Source: Cheiracanthium punctorium (lineage: Eukaryota; Arthropoda; Arachnida; Araneae; Cheiracanthiidae). Taken from it: a stretch of DNA of 64,000 nt. Of this stretch, positions 1 to 11,650 are shown one piece after another. The first letter of the stretch is position 1, and every line of letters begins with the position of its first letter. Where the stretch lies: contig JAWZYV010001829.1 of the NCBI GenBank assembly GCA_038373885.1, positions 496,001 to 560,000 on the forward strand, in the 5' to 3' direction. The translations under genes were made by a program, and so were the position numbers. The notes under the pieces were generated by a model, which ran no database searches, was not told the DNA's origin, and saw nothing but the letters and a program-made list of their open reading frames with translations.

Positions 1-1847
1 CAATATTGTTTTATATTATGTGATTTTATTATTTATTGTTGTTTGGTTATATAAATGGCACTTTATTAGAACTTCTTTTTCACTGGTATTTTTGGGGAAA
101 TAAAGCTTCTTTTATCTCATGCAGTCTCTTGTGTTATTTGATATTCAACTCTTAAAGAATGCTTTGTTTTGTAATTTATTGCATGATAAAATAAAATTTC
201 TAAAGATTAACCGTTTCCACCCAGTGTCCCATATTTAGGACAACCAAATGTTTACACTTTTACCTTTGGTTGCAAAAATTCATAAGTATTATTTAATTTT
301 CCTATCTTCATTTAATGATCAATAAAAATTATTTCTACAAAATGTTTAACCCCCTTAAAGATTGTATTATTTTCAAGAAAAGGGTCATAAAAGTACCTAG
401 TTTTTTATGAAAAAAATGTGTGTGGTGAGGTGGGGGTATATTGAAAAATACCTTTTTTACCGTAAAAATTTAGATGTTTCAATATTTTTTTCTATGGGGA
501 TATATTTTAACAACATAACAGGTACTTCTAATGAAGTTTTAGGATATTTTAATAATATTAATGTGGGAAAAACTTTCTTCCCGATTCCTTATAACAGCAT
601 AAATTATTTATATTTTTATACATATTAGTTAGTAGAGACCTCTTAAAAAAAAAAAAACTATTGCATTAAAATAAAAGAAAATTGCAATTTCTATATTATA
701 TATTGACATTTTCTATATTGATATTGACATTCCTATTTCTTCCTTAGTTAAATATTTCTGAAAAAAAGTTATAATCAACGAAATTGATATTTTAATTAAC
801 TTTTTACTGTAGAATTAATTTTATAGCACTGTACCATAGCCAAGAATTTTTTTTCAGAGGTGACTGAGAACTCGGATGCAATATATGTAGTTTAAAAAAA
901 TTGATATAACATATCTTTTTTTGGAGGGGGGCATTAATGGAGCCCCTTTACTTTACCTACAAGTGTTAGCATATAAAAGCAAAAGAAAAAATAAATTCAT
1001 AAATCCAATTTGCAATCTTTGCAGTTGGAGAAACATACGTACATTAGAGAAAATATTAAATGTGACTTAGGTACGTAGCTGAACCTCAAAATTTTCAAGA
1101 ACTTTCAAATTTATCCACAAATAGGTAATCTTTTGGGGGTGGGCTACAGCCCAACGCTGTGTTGTACCAAGTAACATTTGCCATATACTGAGTGAACCTG
1201 AATTTGATAATCGTAGATGTTATTTCATTAGCTGAATAATTTGGGAGATAATCTTTTTCTGTGCATCTTTTTGCTTAAAGTACCGCAGCATCCTGCAGTG
1301 CAAATGGGTGAACGGATTGTGGCGAAATTTTGTGTATGGGCTATACACGAGGTGCGCTCACGGAATTTCGAAACTTCTTTTAGTTCAAAACATGTCCACT
1401 AGATGGCGCTATCTATGAAAAACAGCAAATTTAACAACAGAAATGGCTAATTCAATACGTATGCACAATTTTAACATTTTTTCAATAGTTTTTTAGCCTT
1501 TTTTAACTTATTTGGGTCATTTTAAAGCTGATTTCAGCATGCAAAGTGCCACCTGACAGACATTTTTTGAATTAATCTTTTTATAAAACTTACTTGAGCG
1601 TATCATGTGCACAGTCTGCATACCAAATTTGGTCGCAATCAGCTGACCCGTTTCAGTTGTAGAATGCTGTTTATAGGGGAACTTTTATTTATAACCACCC
1701 TGTATATTAAGAATACATTGAATTGAGTGACTTTTCTTTCTTTTATAGCACTAACATGATTTTTATTAAAGATATACAGGTCCTTTTGTACTACCCCCAT
1801 TTTCTCGCACCATGGGGGTGTGTGTCAAAACTTGCCCCCTCTGTTAA
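1..1847. other. AT-rich non-coding stretch
   Basis: I see no gene here. The short open frame near 407-628 has no recognisable motif and is a chance frame in AT-rich DNA. Around 1690-1710 the sequence ends in a CACCCTGTATA-type end, the form often seen at Tc1-like MITE termini in arthropods, but I could not find a matching left end. Confidence 0.5.
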
Positions 1848-2053
1848 TACAGAGGGTGTTCACACATTTTTATAATGATTTTGCAAAGATATATATAGGG
1901 ATAAATATAAAAATTTTATTCTCTAATTTGTTCAGTCTGATAGCCCTTTCTTTGAACTGTCATATTACATCTTGATTTCCAAGATAAAAGTCCTTTTCTT
2001 TAAAGGCTGATATTGTTTTTTTTTAGTTAAAATTCAAACACGGAAATACCTTA

Positions 2054-2432
2054 GTTAAATAATTAAAAACATTAAAAGCCTTAAAATTTCCGTAAAATTC
2101 TAAAAATGCACAATTTGAGCGCTTTCAGCAGTTCAGTCCACTGCCATCCTCAGAACTGAGCCGGTCTGGCTCGTTCTCCGCTTCTTCATCAAATCTTGCC
2201 ATGATTGCTCTATTCAACGACTGTCAACGACAACAATTTCAACTATTGTCAACGAAAGGCGCATGCACAAATAGAGCAATCATGGCAAGCCTTGATGAAG
2301 AAGCGGAGAACGAGCCAGACGGGCTCAGTTCTGAGGACGTGAGTGGACTGAACTGCTGAAAGCGCTCAAATGGTGCGTGTTTTTAGAATTTTACGGAAAT
2401 TTTAAGGCTTTTAATGTTTTTAATTATTTAAC
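2054..2432. repeat. Foldback (inverted-repeat) element
   Basis: Two arms of about 160 bp (2054-2214 and 2269-2432) are inverted copies with only small differences, separated by a 54-bp loop that contains short TTGTCAACG-type repeats. The left arm starts GTTAAATAATTAAAAAC and the right arm ends with its complement. It sits at the 3' end of the mariner-like transposase remnant. The words GGCTGATATTG (about 2005) and GGCTGATAGTG (2434) on the two sides may mark a duplicated target, but this is uncertain. Confidence 0.8.
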
Positions 2433-2439
2433 TGGCTGA

Positions 2440-3480
2440 TAGTGTTCCACTCCTCTTTCACAACCTTCCAGAGTCCACCCAATGTTTTGGGATGCCGCTT
2501 ATAAAGAGATTGCTTTAAAAGTCCAAATGCACATTAATCCGTAGAAGACACGTCAGAGGACTTGAGTGGGATGCATTTAAAGGGAATAGCTTCAATTCCA
2601 GTTTCATTTCTAATTTTATCAAAAAATAGAGCAGTAGATTTAGAGATATGGGTTATAGCTTTATCCTGATGGAACTTAACACAGTGAAGATTGTTTGGAT
2701 AAAGGGATGGAATTTCTTCTTTAAAAATAGGTATTAAAATATACTTGTGATAGTAATCCAAATTAATTTTGACATTTTTTTCTACTTTCCTTATTGTAAG
2801 TTTCCCGTTATACGAAAATCCAGTATTAACCATAAAACCTTTAGAAAAACTTCCCTTGTTTTCTTTAAACCAACTTGTTAAGTCTTTTTCTCCTCTTTTG
2901 CAGTAGTACATCGATCTTTTTCTATTGCAGTCGGATAAATGTATCCAAGCTTCATCAATTGTAACTACATGTTTTCATTTTTCACCTGCCAGATAATTTT
3001 CATACAACAATGTACACATAGTCTTATGCTGAGAAACATGTTTCGGCGTTAGGCGATGAACATCATGCTTTTTTGCTTCGACTAACTTTAAATCGGATTT
3101 TATAATTTTGTTCACAGTTCCTACAGAGATATTTAAAGATTTTGCGATAGTTCTTTGGGTAGTTGGATTTTCCTTTAAAACATGAGATGTGACTTTAGAT
3201 TTAATTAGAGGCGTTTTGTTGGGTATGCTTTTTTTGCCTTTTCTCCAGTGAAATATAAACTTCGACGTTTCTTTCCTTTCATATTAATTATGTCACTTAG
3301 TTTACGTGTAAAAATATTAAAACCACGATTTTGACATCTTTTTTTTAATAACTGAATAAGAGTATTTCTCTTCGGATACCGCAAAAATATAGCCATCGAT
3401 CCTATATTATATATAAAAGAAATAAATGAGATTGCAAACGATTTCCTAATACGATAATGGTTACGCTTTTCAACATACAT
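2440..3480 (-). pseudogene. maT/mariner-like transposase, broken
   Basis: Reading right to left, an N-terminal helix-turn-helix part is open from 3480 to about 3205. It is followed in another frame by a second HTH-like segment (about 3205-3040). The catalytic core then carries TIDEAWIHL (first Asp, near 2950), FHQDKAITH (second Asp) and KSSDVSSTD (third Asp). I count 36 residues between the second and third Asp, nearer to the DD37D/maT type than to DD34D mariner. Three lesions are visible: a frameshift near 3208, a TGA where Trp is expected (about 2978), and a TAA where the Tyr of the DYCAFG-type motif is expected (just before 2534). The frame continues after that stop with CAFGLLK. This copy cannot make an active enzyme. 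The N-terminal part is clearly homologous to 30187-30402. Confidence 0.75.
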
Positions 3481-4603
3481 CTCTAACCAGTCTCTTAAAA
3501 GAAGTTAGTGTATCCTTCCCTTTCTGTGTCAATCGTTGCATTTGGGCAATCGTGAAACAGCGGCGATCAGGGTGTAGGAATTCAGAATACTATTACCATA
3601 ATCTTAGAGAACTTGATGCCAGAATTATTTAAACAACCATTGTAATTTCATATACTAAGTCTTTCATACAGCATCAAGATATTGAGTCTTTGGTACTGCT
3701 GAGACGCAACGTGTGTGTTTGGGCCATCGGGGAGCAACGCCGATCAGGGAAGGAGAATTGCAGCCACTGAGGTTTCTGTTCGATAAGAGGTAGCAGTAGA
3801 AACAAAGGCAATAAATTATATTTTCATTCTGCCGTTAGAGTGTAATCTATGAGAGCTATTTTGTTTGTTCCTGTTAAAATGCTTTAAATACTACACTCGC
3901 TATATTCCTGGCAGACTATTTTTTAACAAACCCCAAAAACTATTTATTGCTCGTGAATTTTTGCGTAAACAAGATGGTTGTCTAACCTTGTTTGCGTTAA
4001 CAAGGTTCAGTAGTATAGGCAACCTATAAAAAATACTGGTCCTAGGATACGCCCAAATATTTTCTATCTTATGATTAGTTGCATTAAACAATTTATTTAC
4101 AATCAAGCTGGTGCTGGAGACAGGCGAATGAGAGGGACTATTGCACATGATCCCATGGACATCAAAAGTCTGTGCTTAGTAAATTGAATAATTTCTAGTT
4201 TTATAAAAGGAAAAATAAATAAATAAATAAAAATACTTTAATTCTAGTAAAAAGTAAGTTTCCTTCTACCTCAAAATAAGTCATATAGTCTCCCAAATAA
4301 AATTAAAATCACACCGAGGTACTGAGTGAATTATGCCTTCATCTCAGATGTTGGAACTATCTTATCTTATTTATCTAGCCTATCTTATCTTATTATTATC
4401 ATTTATGCTCCTCTTATCGAACTAAAATGTCAGTGGTTACGATTCCCCTTCCCTGATATAGGCTAATGCAGGGTGACCGTAATTAAACTTGGTTTATTTG
4501 ATGCACTCTGTATCAATGGAGTAAATTTGCCATGTAACATTGGGGGGAAAGAGGAAACAAAATTTTTCTTTATTGTAGAAAATATTTTAAAATAGGTGGT
4601 CTG

Positions 4604-4634
<31 letters not shown>

Positions 4635-5904
4635 AGGAGCATTGCTTTCTTGCACTTAGTATGTTATGCCTATGGTAATTAGCTTTAATTAATATGCGGA
4701 TTGAGATGAAAATTTGTGGAAAGACAGTTTAAAGAATTGGCTGAAAGTTTCTAAACAAAGAAAAGTTTAGGTTTGTAGCTTAAAAGTACAGTATAAAAAA
4801 ATCAGTCTAGTTGGCAGGACATAACACAAATTTTATTGCTTCTAAAAATTCGGGGAACAATCTTCTATACGCAGTTCACAGAAAATAACAAGTAAGTTAC
4901 TTGATTTATAACAGTCAACTGTACAAAGAGCTGCATCCATGTCCTGAATTTCATATACAATAAAATCCTTCCACAGTCTGAAATTCAATAGGAATTCTCG
5001 TGCAGAACTCTCAGATGCTGCTCATCATACGAGAAAGAAGAATTCACAAACACCTTTCGCTTTCACGAATGGGCTTCTCAAAACAAACATGAAAACATCG
5101 CTTATAATACTGCAGTATAGAGACTGTGGGCTTTCAGCAGACACTTTTTTTCTCGCCAACGGTTGTTTCCTACTCGTAACCACTACTGTGTTTTAAACCA
5201 GTGTGTTTAGGCTTGAAACTCATGTTTTTGAGAAAAGTGTAAATTTTCTTAAAATAATCTAATTCAGTAATTCAGTTTTCTAATGAGTAAATAGTTATTT
5301 AAAGTAATGGGATAAAATTAAGAATGACTTGAAATTTCAGTCAAGGAATCCATGCACGAGTAGAAAGTTGGAAATTTAAAACTTGTTAAAATGAATATTG
5401 ACTTAATCCTATATATATATCTATATATATTCTGTTTTTTTTTTTTTTTTTTTTTGTTTTTTTGTTTGTTAATTTTTAAGGCTGAATATATTAGCAATTC
5501 TAAGAGGGAAGATGCTTTTTGATGCGTTTCTAATTTACAATTCTGTTTTAAAATATTTTAACAGCATCATATAGAAGGTCTATTCTGAGGCCGCACCCTA
5601 AACTTGTTTTAATTTTCTTCCTCCAACTCAGCGGTTTCTTAAACATCTGGTTTGAACAAGTACAAGAGTGATTATATTTTTACTATTGCTTGTACCAGCT
5701 GCAACTTTCTGAGCATAAAAAAGAAACGAAATAACAAGATGTGTTTTTATTGCAGGTTTAAATTCAAACTCTAAAAATTAAAAATATTTTCAGAGAATTT
5801 CAAAATCTGAAAGATTTAATTGAATAAAACAGACCTTATATGGTAGTGTTTAAAAATGGCATTAACATGTTGCTCGCCGTGAAGTATAAGTACGTTTTTC
5901 TTGA
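3481..5904. other. Non-coding, no gene seen
   Basis: AT-rich sequence with poly-T runs near 4604-4630 and 5436-5465. Two loosely similar CGATCAGGG-containing segments occur near 3555 and 3735. The open frame on the minus strand at 3900-4148 has no recognisable feature. I see no gene or clear element. Confidence 0.5.
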
Positions 5905-6990
5905 ACTAATTTTAGAGCACTGGGCGGGAAAAGTTCCGACTTCGTTGACGCCCACAGCGAAATAATTTGTTCCACAATTTTATCAGTAGGCATTCCAAAT
6001 TAAATAAAGTGACAGCAATTTATTTACATTTTAAAAAAATAATGTGTAGAACATGATAGTTCCAGAAAAAAGTTCCACGAGTACAGAACTTGTATAGCTG
6101 CATACAAGGTAGGCGGAGATGTACCCTCATTCTAGTTACTCTTTGTGTATAATTGCCGGCGTACGGTGCGCTAATAAAGCAAATGAAAAAGTATATATAG
6201 CGGGTGATCCAAAAGTCAAGACAAACTTTAAAAATTCATTAAAAAAGAGCAAATAATGATAGAAAATTGCGGTTTGCACAAATAGGTTTAGGGTATGATG
6301 GGATTTTTTTTTAATGACAAAGTTTGTAGTTCCAAGTGTTACCGGTACGCAGCGCTGACATGCACAATTTCCAATTTTAAAAAAATCCGAAATCTCTGTA
6401 ATGCTTTCTACGCAAACGCCAATTTTGTATCATTATTTGTTCTTTTTTAATGAATTTTTAAACTTTGGTGCACCCGGGATGCATCAAAAGCTAGTGAAAA
6501 GTTCAAAAATTCATTAAAAAAATACAAATCATGATTAAAAAATAGCAGTTTGCATAGAAAGCATTACAGAGATTTCGTATTTTTTTTTAAATTGGAAATT
6601 TGATTCCCATTGTGCATGGCAGTGTCACCTACCGGTAACATTTGGAACTACAAACTTTCTTATTAAAAAAAATCCCATCATACTCTAAACCTATTTGTGC
6701 AAACCGCAATTTTCTATCATTATTTGCTCTTTTCTAATGAATTTTTAAAGTTTGTCCTGACTTTTGGATCACCCGGTATATTATTCATAATGAAAGGTGT
6801 TAGCACTCTAAATTGTTTGACACAAAATTTTGATTACAGTAGAACGTTCATTCTTTGATAGTACCTAAGTAGTATTAATTCTTCAGACATATTGAGGAAA
6901 AATCATTACTCGTTTCTGTCAAGTAGCGACTACACTGATTAAAAACCATTGGTAGGAGTTGAAGAGGAGGATATAAATTGATGTGCTTTC
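5905..6990. repeat. Dispersed repeat family R1, copy 1 (interrupted)
   Basis: Three copies of an unknown repeat share GCACTGGGCGGGA-like, CATTCCAAATTAAATAAAG, AGGCGGAGATGTACCCTC and GCCGGCGTACGGTGCG words. This copy runs from about 5905 to 6199, is interrupted by a palindromic insertion (6200-6776), and resumes with TTAGCACTCTAAAT at about 6798. Copy 2 (9767-10133) shows the same passage without the insertion. No coding potential is seen; what the family is remains unknown. Confidence 0.75.
6200..6776. mobile_element. Nested palindromic MITE with TA target duplication
   Basis: The whole 577 bp is an imperfect palindrome centred near 6488. Its ends read GCGGGTGATCCAAAAGTC and the complement of GGGTGATCCAAAAGTC, flanked by TA. 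Within each half there is a second inverted pairing: a TGATAGAAAATTGC/TTTAATGAATTTTTAAA block recurs near the centre, which itself reads GCACCCGGGATGC. The element therefore looks like two short foldback units fused head to head. TA flanks and CACCCGG ends suggest Tc1/mariner-type mobilisation. It interrupts repeat R1 copy 1. Confidence 0.8.
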
Positions 6991-7313
6991 TTCCAGGAAC
7001 GTCCTCCGCAAGTTAGCGGCACAGATTAAAAATAATGGGGAGTTTTAATTTTTTTAATTTTCTTTTAAAGTGAAAACGTACCTCACATGCAGCATTTAGA
7101 AAATCTTTCTCCGGATTTTAATAGAAAACAAGACGTAGACATCGGCTTTCAGTTTAGGAAGAAAAAAAAATTCTTTTTTACATCTACGTCTTTGCTTATA
7201 TTAAAAGAGTACGGTAGGTGGGGGCAAAGGTCCGCAATTTTGAATTATAACACATTTCTGAAAAATTGCAACAAGTTATGAACTCAAACTTTTTATTAGA
7301 ATATAGCTTAGCC

Positions 7314-8002
7314 CAGGGATGGGCAAACTACGGCCCGCCGGAAGGTTTTATCCGTCCCGCAGATGGAATTTTAATTTGCCGGTCCGACGGAAATTGAAAG
7401 AATATATATATATTATATATCCATATTAAGAATTATGAAGACGGCTTGAAAATGTGCATTTTGAGTTCGAACGCAGATTTCAAGATTTCAGTGCCATTCA
7501 AACAAAATTGGATATTTTTACCATGCCTTTCAACGTAAATTGTAAAGCAGTGAGGTCAGATTTGCAGCTTGAATTAATTGAATTGCAATCTAACAATCAT
7601 TACAAGCAGTTGTTTCTAAATATGCCAGAGTTTTACAAATCATTATCGAAAGTAAGTTTCACAAATTTAATATCTCACGCCCAGAAAATCAGTGCTATGT
7701 TTGCTTCATCTTATATATGTGAACACGTGTTTTCAACTATGAAGGTTAGAGAGAATTCTTTCAGAAATAGACCGACAGATGAGCATTTAGCCTCGTTCCT
7801 TAGAATCAGTGCATCTCACTTCGAACCTCAGTATAAGGGATTTTTAAAAATGAAATCGCAATTTCATTCATCTCATTAACATATTTAAATTGTAATACTT
7901 GTATATTGTTTTTAAAATTTTAGAAAAATTTATCTTGGCCCGCCAAACTTTTATTTTTTTTTCGATTTTTGGCCGGGGACCGAAAAAGTTTGCCCAACCC
8001 TG
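7314..8002 (+). mobile_element. hAT transposon, internally deleted, with 8-bp TSD
   Basis: The left end CAGGGATGGGCAAACTACGG and the right end (complement of CAGGGTTGGGCAAACT) are matching hAT-type terminal repeats. They are bounded by identical 8-bp target duplications GCTTAGCC at 7306-7313 and 8003-8010. The 689-bp interior keeps only the 3' part of a transposase gene on the plus strand. This is a deletion derivative that must have moved with enzyme supplied by another copy. Confidence 0.92.
7442..7879 (+). pseudogene. hAT transposase C-terminal fragment (GTF2IRD2/ZBED-like)
   Basis: An open frame of about 141 codons runs to TAA at 7877-7879; the frame is open upstream, and the first residue is a GTG, not a true start. 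The product has FERRFQDF, MPEFYKSLSKVSF, SSYICEHVFSTMKV and RNRPTDEHLASFLRIS. These match the hAT C-terminal dimerisation region (the (S/C)ERxFSxM-type motif) as found in GTF2IRD2-like and ZBED-like proteins. The N-terminal zinc finger and the catalytic DDE part are missing. The fragment fills the deletion-derived hAT element 7314-8002. Confidence 0.8.
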
Positions 8003-8462
8003 GCTTAGCCCTTTACCTGTCATTTTAAAAGATCACTTTTATCTAAAATATAACTCTTAAAAATTGGGAGTAACTTTTACAGATTTTGGTATTTACGGAT
8101 CTTTGCCCCATCTAACGGGGTACAGATCTGCGGTGGTGGACTTGGCATAGAAGTCAGAATGAAATCCGCTCACAAGTTGTCTTTGTTGCAAAATAATCAT
8201 TTTTCAGGAAGTGCGGTTGAATGTTATTAGAAACTTCAATACAGGTAGAGTATAATTAAATTTTCCTTTCTTCCCCCTCTCTCCCTTAAGAACTGCATGG
8301 AAAATTTTGAATTAATATGATAACAATCTCTAAAGTATGTATTCTAAACTTAGTTTAACGAAAGCAGACACACAAAAGAAAAAAATTACTGTCAGTTAAA
8401 TTTAATTAGAGAAACTTACAAAATAGGGGGAATATTGATTCGGATAGTTGGAGTTCTATTGT

Positions 8463-9136
8463 ACTAGAGATAAGTGGGCAAAGTAAATAGAAAGAATGTT
8501 CAAAATAAGGTCGGAAATAAGACTGGATTAACAAAAAATAAATTGCAAAAAGTTACATTTTTAAAATTTGTATATGATCGACGTACAAAAAAATTCCCTA
8601 TCGGTGAAATGTGCCCCATGTACAAATAAGCTGATGGACAAAATTTGAAATTATATCCTAAAACTGTCAAAGGTATGAAAATAAATATATGCTGACTTGA
8701 ACCACATTTCAATGGGTCTCGAGGGGGACAAAAATAGAACGAAGGAAACATCCAAAGATCGAATTTCAGGGATCGTAGAGAAATTACGAAAAAAAAAAAA
8801 AGTTACACTCAAGCAATAAATGTTTGCATCCAAATTCATGCATAGTTTTTATTAGAGACGTTTTATGATTTTTATTAGATGACGTTTTTACAAGTCTTAA
8901 AATTTGTATTCTACTTCATCAGTGTATGGGCACATTTTAGTAACTGGGAATTTTTCTGTACGGGGGTCATGTGCAAATTTAAAAAGTGTGACTTCTTGAA
9001 AATTAATGAAAGGGAATTTTTCTTAACGGAGCCTTTTTTTCGACCTTATTTTAAACATTTTTCCAATTTTCACTGCCCATTTATCTCTAATGGATAAACA
9101 ATTAAAGCCCGCTACTACCTTTTTTGGGACACCCTG
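8463..9136. mobile_element. Foldback MITE, ACAGGGTGTCCC family, copy 1
   Basis: The left part (from AGAGATAAGTGGGCAAAG, 8464) and the right part (up to GGGACACCCTG, 9136, followed by TA) are inverted copies with moderate divergence, centred near 8850. Each arm carries the words AAAATAAGGTCG and AAAATTCCC. The left outer end lacks the terminal ACAGGGTGTCCC, so it is truncated there. A related copy starts at 60236. The open frames inside the arms are by-products of the repeat. Confidence 0.7.
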
Positions 9137-9549
9137 TATAATACCTCTTATAGCAAATATAACTGTCTCTCTTAAAACTATATTTGAAGTCACTAAACCG
9201 AGTTCAGAACATTGTTTTTCTAAAAATTTGCTCTTTATGCAGTATTTGCAGCTCCAGGCCCACCTAAACCAAAATCCTGCATACGCCACTGATTCCTTGT
9301 ACCAAGCACCTGGATAACCCTTTAACGCGCAGTGTTCCCGCTCTAGGAACACCAAATTCTGACGTTTTGACAGTTGCCAGTCACGAAGAATAGATTTGAT
9401 TTCTATAAAAATAGTTTCGGGTGACATAGCTCCACGAGAATCCTTTACTTTTTAGCACGTCATTTCCCGTAAAAAAAACTGTCACGATTATTTTTAACAG
9501 TACTGACATACTGCTGAAAAATAGAAGAATGTGAGAACAGCTGGATAGA

Positions 9550-9733
9550 TTGCCCAATGCTGAAAAAAGGGCAGCCGTTGCCATCGCTCGACTTAACTAC
9601 CAGCAAGATGGCGGACGATCGACACGTTCATCGCGTGCCACAGATCTAGAGACCCTTTTTTGACGACAGCTGGCTGTGCGGCACAGCCAGCTGTGCCTTT
9701 TTCAGCATTGGGAAAGGGCTGCGCCTCAAAGGG
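9550..9733. mobile_element. piggyBac-like MITE (right end present), copy 1
   Basis: The right end reads GCGCCTCAAAGGG and is followed by TTAA (9734-9737), as expected for piggyBac-type elements (CCC ends, TTAA target). The body contains CCAATGCTGAAAAAAGGGC, GCAAGATGGCGGACGATCG and a hairpin at 9667-9693 with 13-bp arms CAGCTGGCTGTGC. A second copy starts at 63785 and shows the missing left end TTAACCCTTTGAGGCGCA. Here the left side is replaced or truncated; a CCCTTTAACGCGCAG sequence at 9318 may be a diverged left end. Confidence 0.65.
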
Positions 9734-9766
9734 TTAATAGCGCAGTACAAGAAAGTTTTTCAAACT

Positions 9767-10133
9767 AATTATAGAGTGCTGGGCGGAAAATGTTAAGCCC
9801 TCGTTCACGTCACGGTAAAGTAATTTGCTTCACCATTTTGGCAATAAACATTCCAAATTAAATAAAGTGACACCGGTTTATTTACATTTTAAGAAAGAAA
9901 GTGAGAAAATGTTAGTTCAAGCAAAATATTCCAATAAAATACAAAGTTAATATAGCTGCATTCAAGGAAGGCGGAGATGTACCCTCAATTCTTGCATATA
10001 AATGCCGGCGTACGGTGCGTTAATAAAGCAAATTTGAAAAAATGGTTTTTTTTCCATAGTTAATTGTGTTAGCACTCTAAATAGTTCAACACACAGTTCT
10101 TATTAAAGGAAAATGCTCATTCCTTCTAGCAAG
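9767..10133. repeat. Dispersed repeat R1, copy 2
   Basis: Same family as 5905-6990. It carries GCTGGGCGGAAAATG, CATTCCAAATTAAATAAAG, GCCGGCGTACGGTGCG and TTAGCACTCTAAAT in order. This copy lacks the palindromic insertion and so shows the empty target site of the 6200-6776 element. Confidence 0.75.
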
Positions 10134-10177
10134 CACCTGGAAAATAGTGTAGCACATGTACGCTTTTCTCTAATTAT

Positions 10178-10563
10178 AGAGCGCTGGGCGGGATAAGTTC
10201 CGCCCTCGTTGACGCCTACGGCGAAATATATAATTTATTCCACAATTTTATCAATAAACATTCCAATTTTACCAACAAATATTCCAAATTAAATAAAGTG
10301 ACAGCAGTTTATTTACATTTTAGAAAAAGAAAGTGGAAAAATGATAGTTCAAGCAAAAAATTCCAAGAATACCAAGTCTTATAGCATTCAAGGTAGGCGC
10401 AGGCGGAGATTCTAAATACTAGGTACTCTTTGCAAATAGTTGCCGCCGTACGTGCGTTAAAGCAAATTTTAAAAAACTATGTTTGAAGAATATCAGACAT
10501 AGTTCTCAATATGTCTGAAGAATTTTCATAATTCTTCAGACATATTGAGAAAAACTCTACGCG
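10178..10563. repeat. Dispersed repeat R1, copy 3
   Basis: A third copy with GCGCTGGGCGGGATAAG and the CATTCCAAATTAAATAAAG word. It ends in a hairpin at about 10508-10553 whose 20-bp arms CTCAATATGTCTGAAGAATT are perfect complements around a 5-nt loop. It runs directly into the next repeat (10564-11650). Confidence 0.7.
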
Positions 10564-11650
10564 TTTCGGAACAGCTTTAGTATTGATCCTTTAGGTGATT
10601 TTTTGTCGCCAACCCAAGTTTTCTTCCCCAATGAAAATTGTAAGCAATATGGCGCTGTTTTCTGAAATGTTTGACGATCCTCTCTCGTTAACTTTGCTTA
10701 TGATTTTTTTAAAGATTTTTAAATATTTTTTAATGCAATGTATTATTATATAAACAGATTTCAAGCTTCTCTATTAAATGTTGGTTTGATGAAATTTAGT
10801 TAATTTTTACGTGAGGCGGTTGCTCTGCCTCTCACCCACTCCCGTTTCTCTTTTTTGTAAAATAAGTTTAATAATAGAAATACATACTATTCTAAAGACG
10901 TAATACCTCATAGAAATAGCAAAAAATAAAAATACATTAAAAAATAAGAATATATTTTAGCATTCTCACAAAACCATAGGTAAACAATATTAAAGAGCTA
11001 TTTAAAATCATAACGAATTAAAACAAGCAAAGGATATCTCACCTTGACTGATGTCACCAAAATTATTGCAAAATTCAAATAATAAAATCAAAATATCTCA
11101 AATTATTTTATGATCTAAAGTATTAATAACATAATTATTTCTTGCTTTTATCCTTAGCAAATAAACAAAGGAATACGAAAATACTGGACAAAAAAGTACC
11201 ATCAAAGTAATGTTTACAAAACTGTAAATAAACAGTCAGTATGAACCTAAACATCCCCCCCCCCTCTCAACCCATCCCCGTTTCTCTTTTTTGTAAAATA
11301 AATTTAATAATAGAAATAAATACTATTCTAAAGACGTAATACCTCACAAAAATAACAAAAAATAAAAAGACATTAAAAAATTAAAATATATTTTAGCATT
11401 CTGAGAAAACCATAGGTAAACAAAAGTAAAGAGCCATTAAAAATCATAACGAGCATATCTCATTCCTTGACTGAAGTTGCCAAAATTATTGCAATACTCA
11501 AACAATAAAATCAAAATATCTCAAATTATTTCACGATCTAAAATATTAATAACATAATTATTTGTTGCCTTTATCCTTAATAAATAAATAAAGGAATATG
11601 AAAATATTGGCAAAAAAATGTACTATCAAAAGCCACAAACAGAAAACATT
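10564..11650. repeat. Long non-autonomous repeat R2, partly tandem
   Basis: This stretch is the inverse of the 34.2-35.2 kb element: it shares ACAGCTTTAGTATTGATCCT, GCAATATGGCG and TTCTAAAGACGTAATACCTC. The inner part occurs twice in tandem, starting at about 10846 and 11277 (period about 430 bp). Each copy begins with CCCGTTTCTCTTTTTTGTAA and ends with the TACTATCAAA word. No coding frame is present. Confidence 0.7.

Larger units (their letters stand above)
1848..3480 (-). mobile_element. Decayed maT/mariner-like DNA transposon
   Basis: The left end (about 1848-1885, reading AGAGGGTGTTCACAC inward) matches the end of a second copy at 25349, so it is taken as the terminal inverted repeat on the 3' side of a minus-strand transposase. 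The coding remnant follows at about 2433-3480. A foldback repeat (2054-2432) lies between the end and the gene. The matching 5' end is not visible beyond 3480, so this copy is incomplete. Extent is inferred from the shared terminal repeat; family assignment rests on the transposase. Confidence 0.6.
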
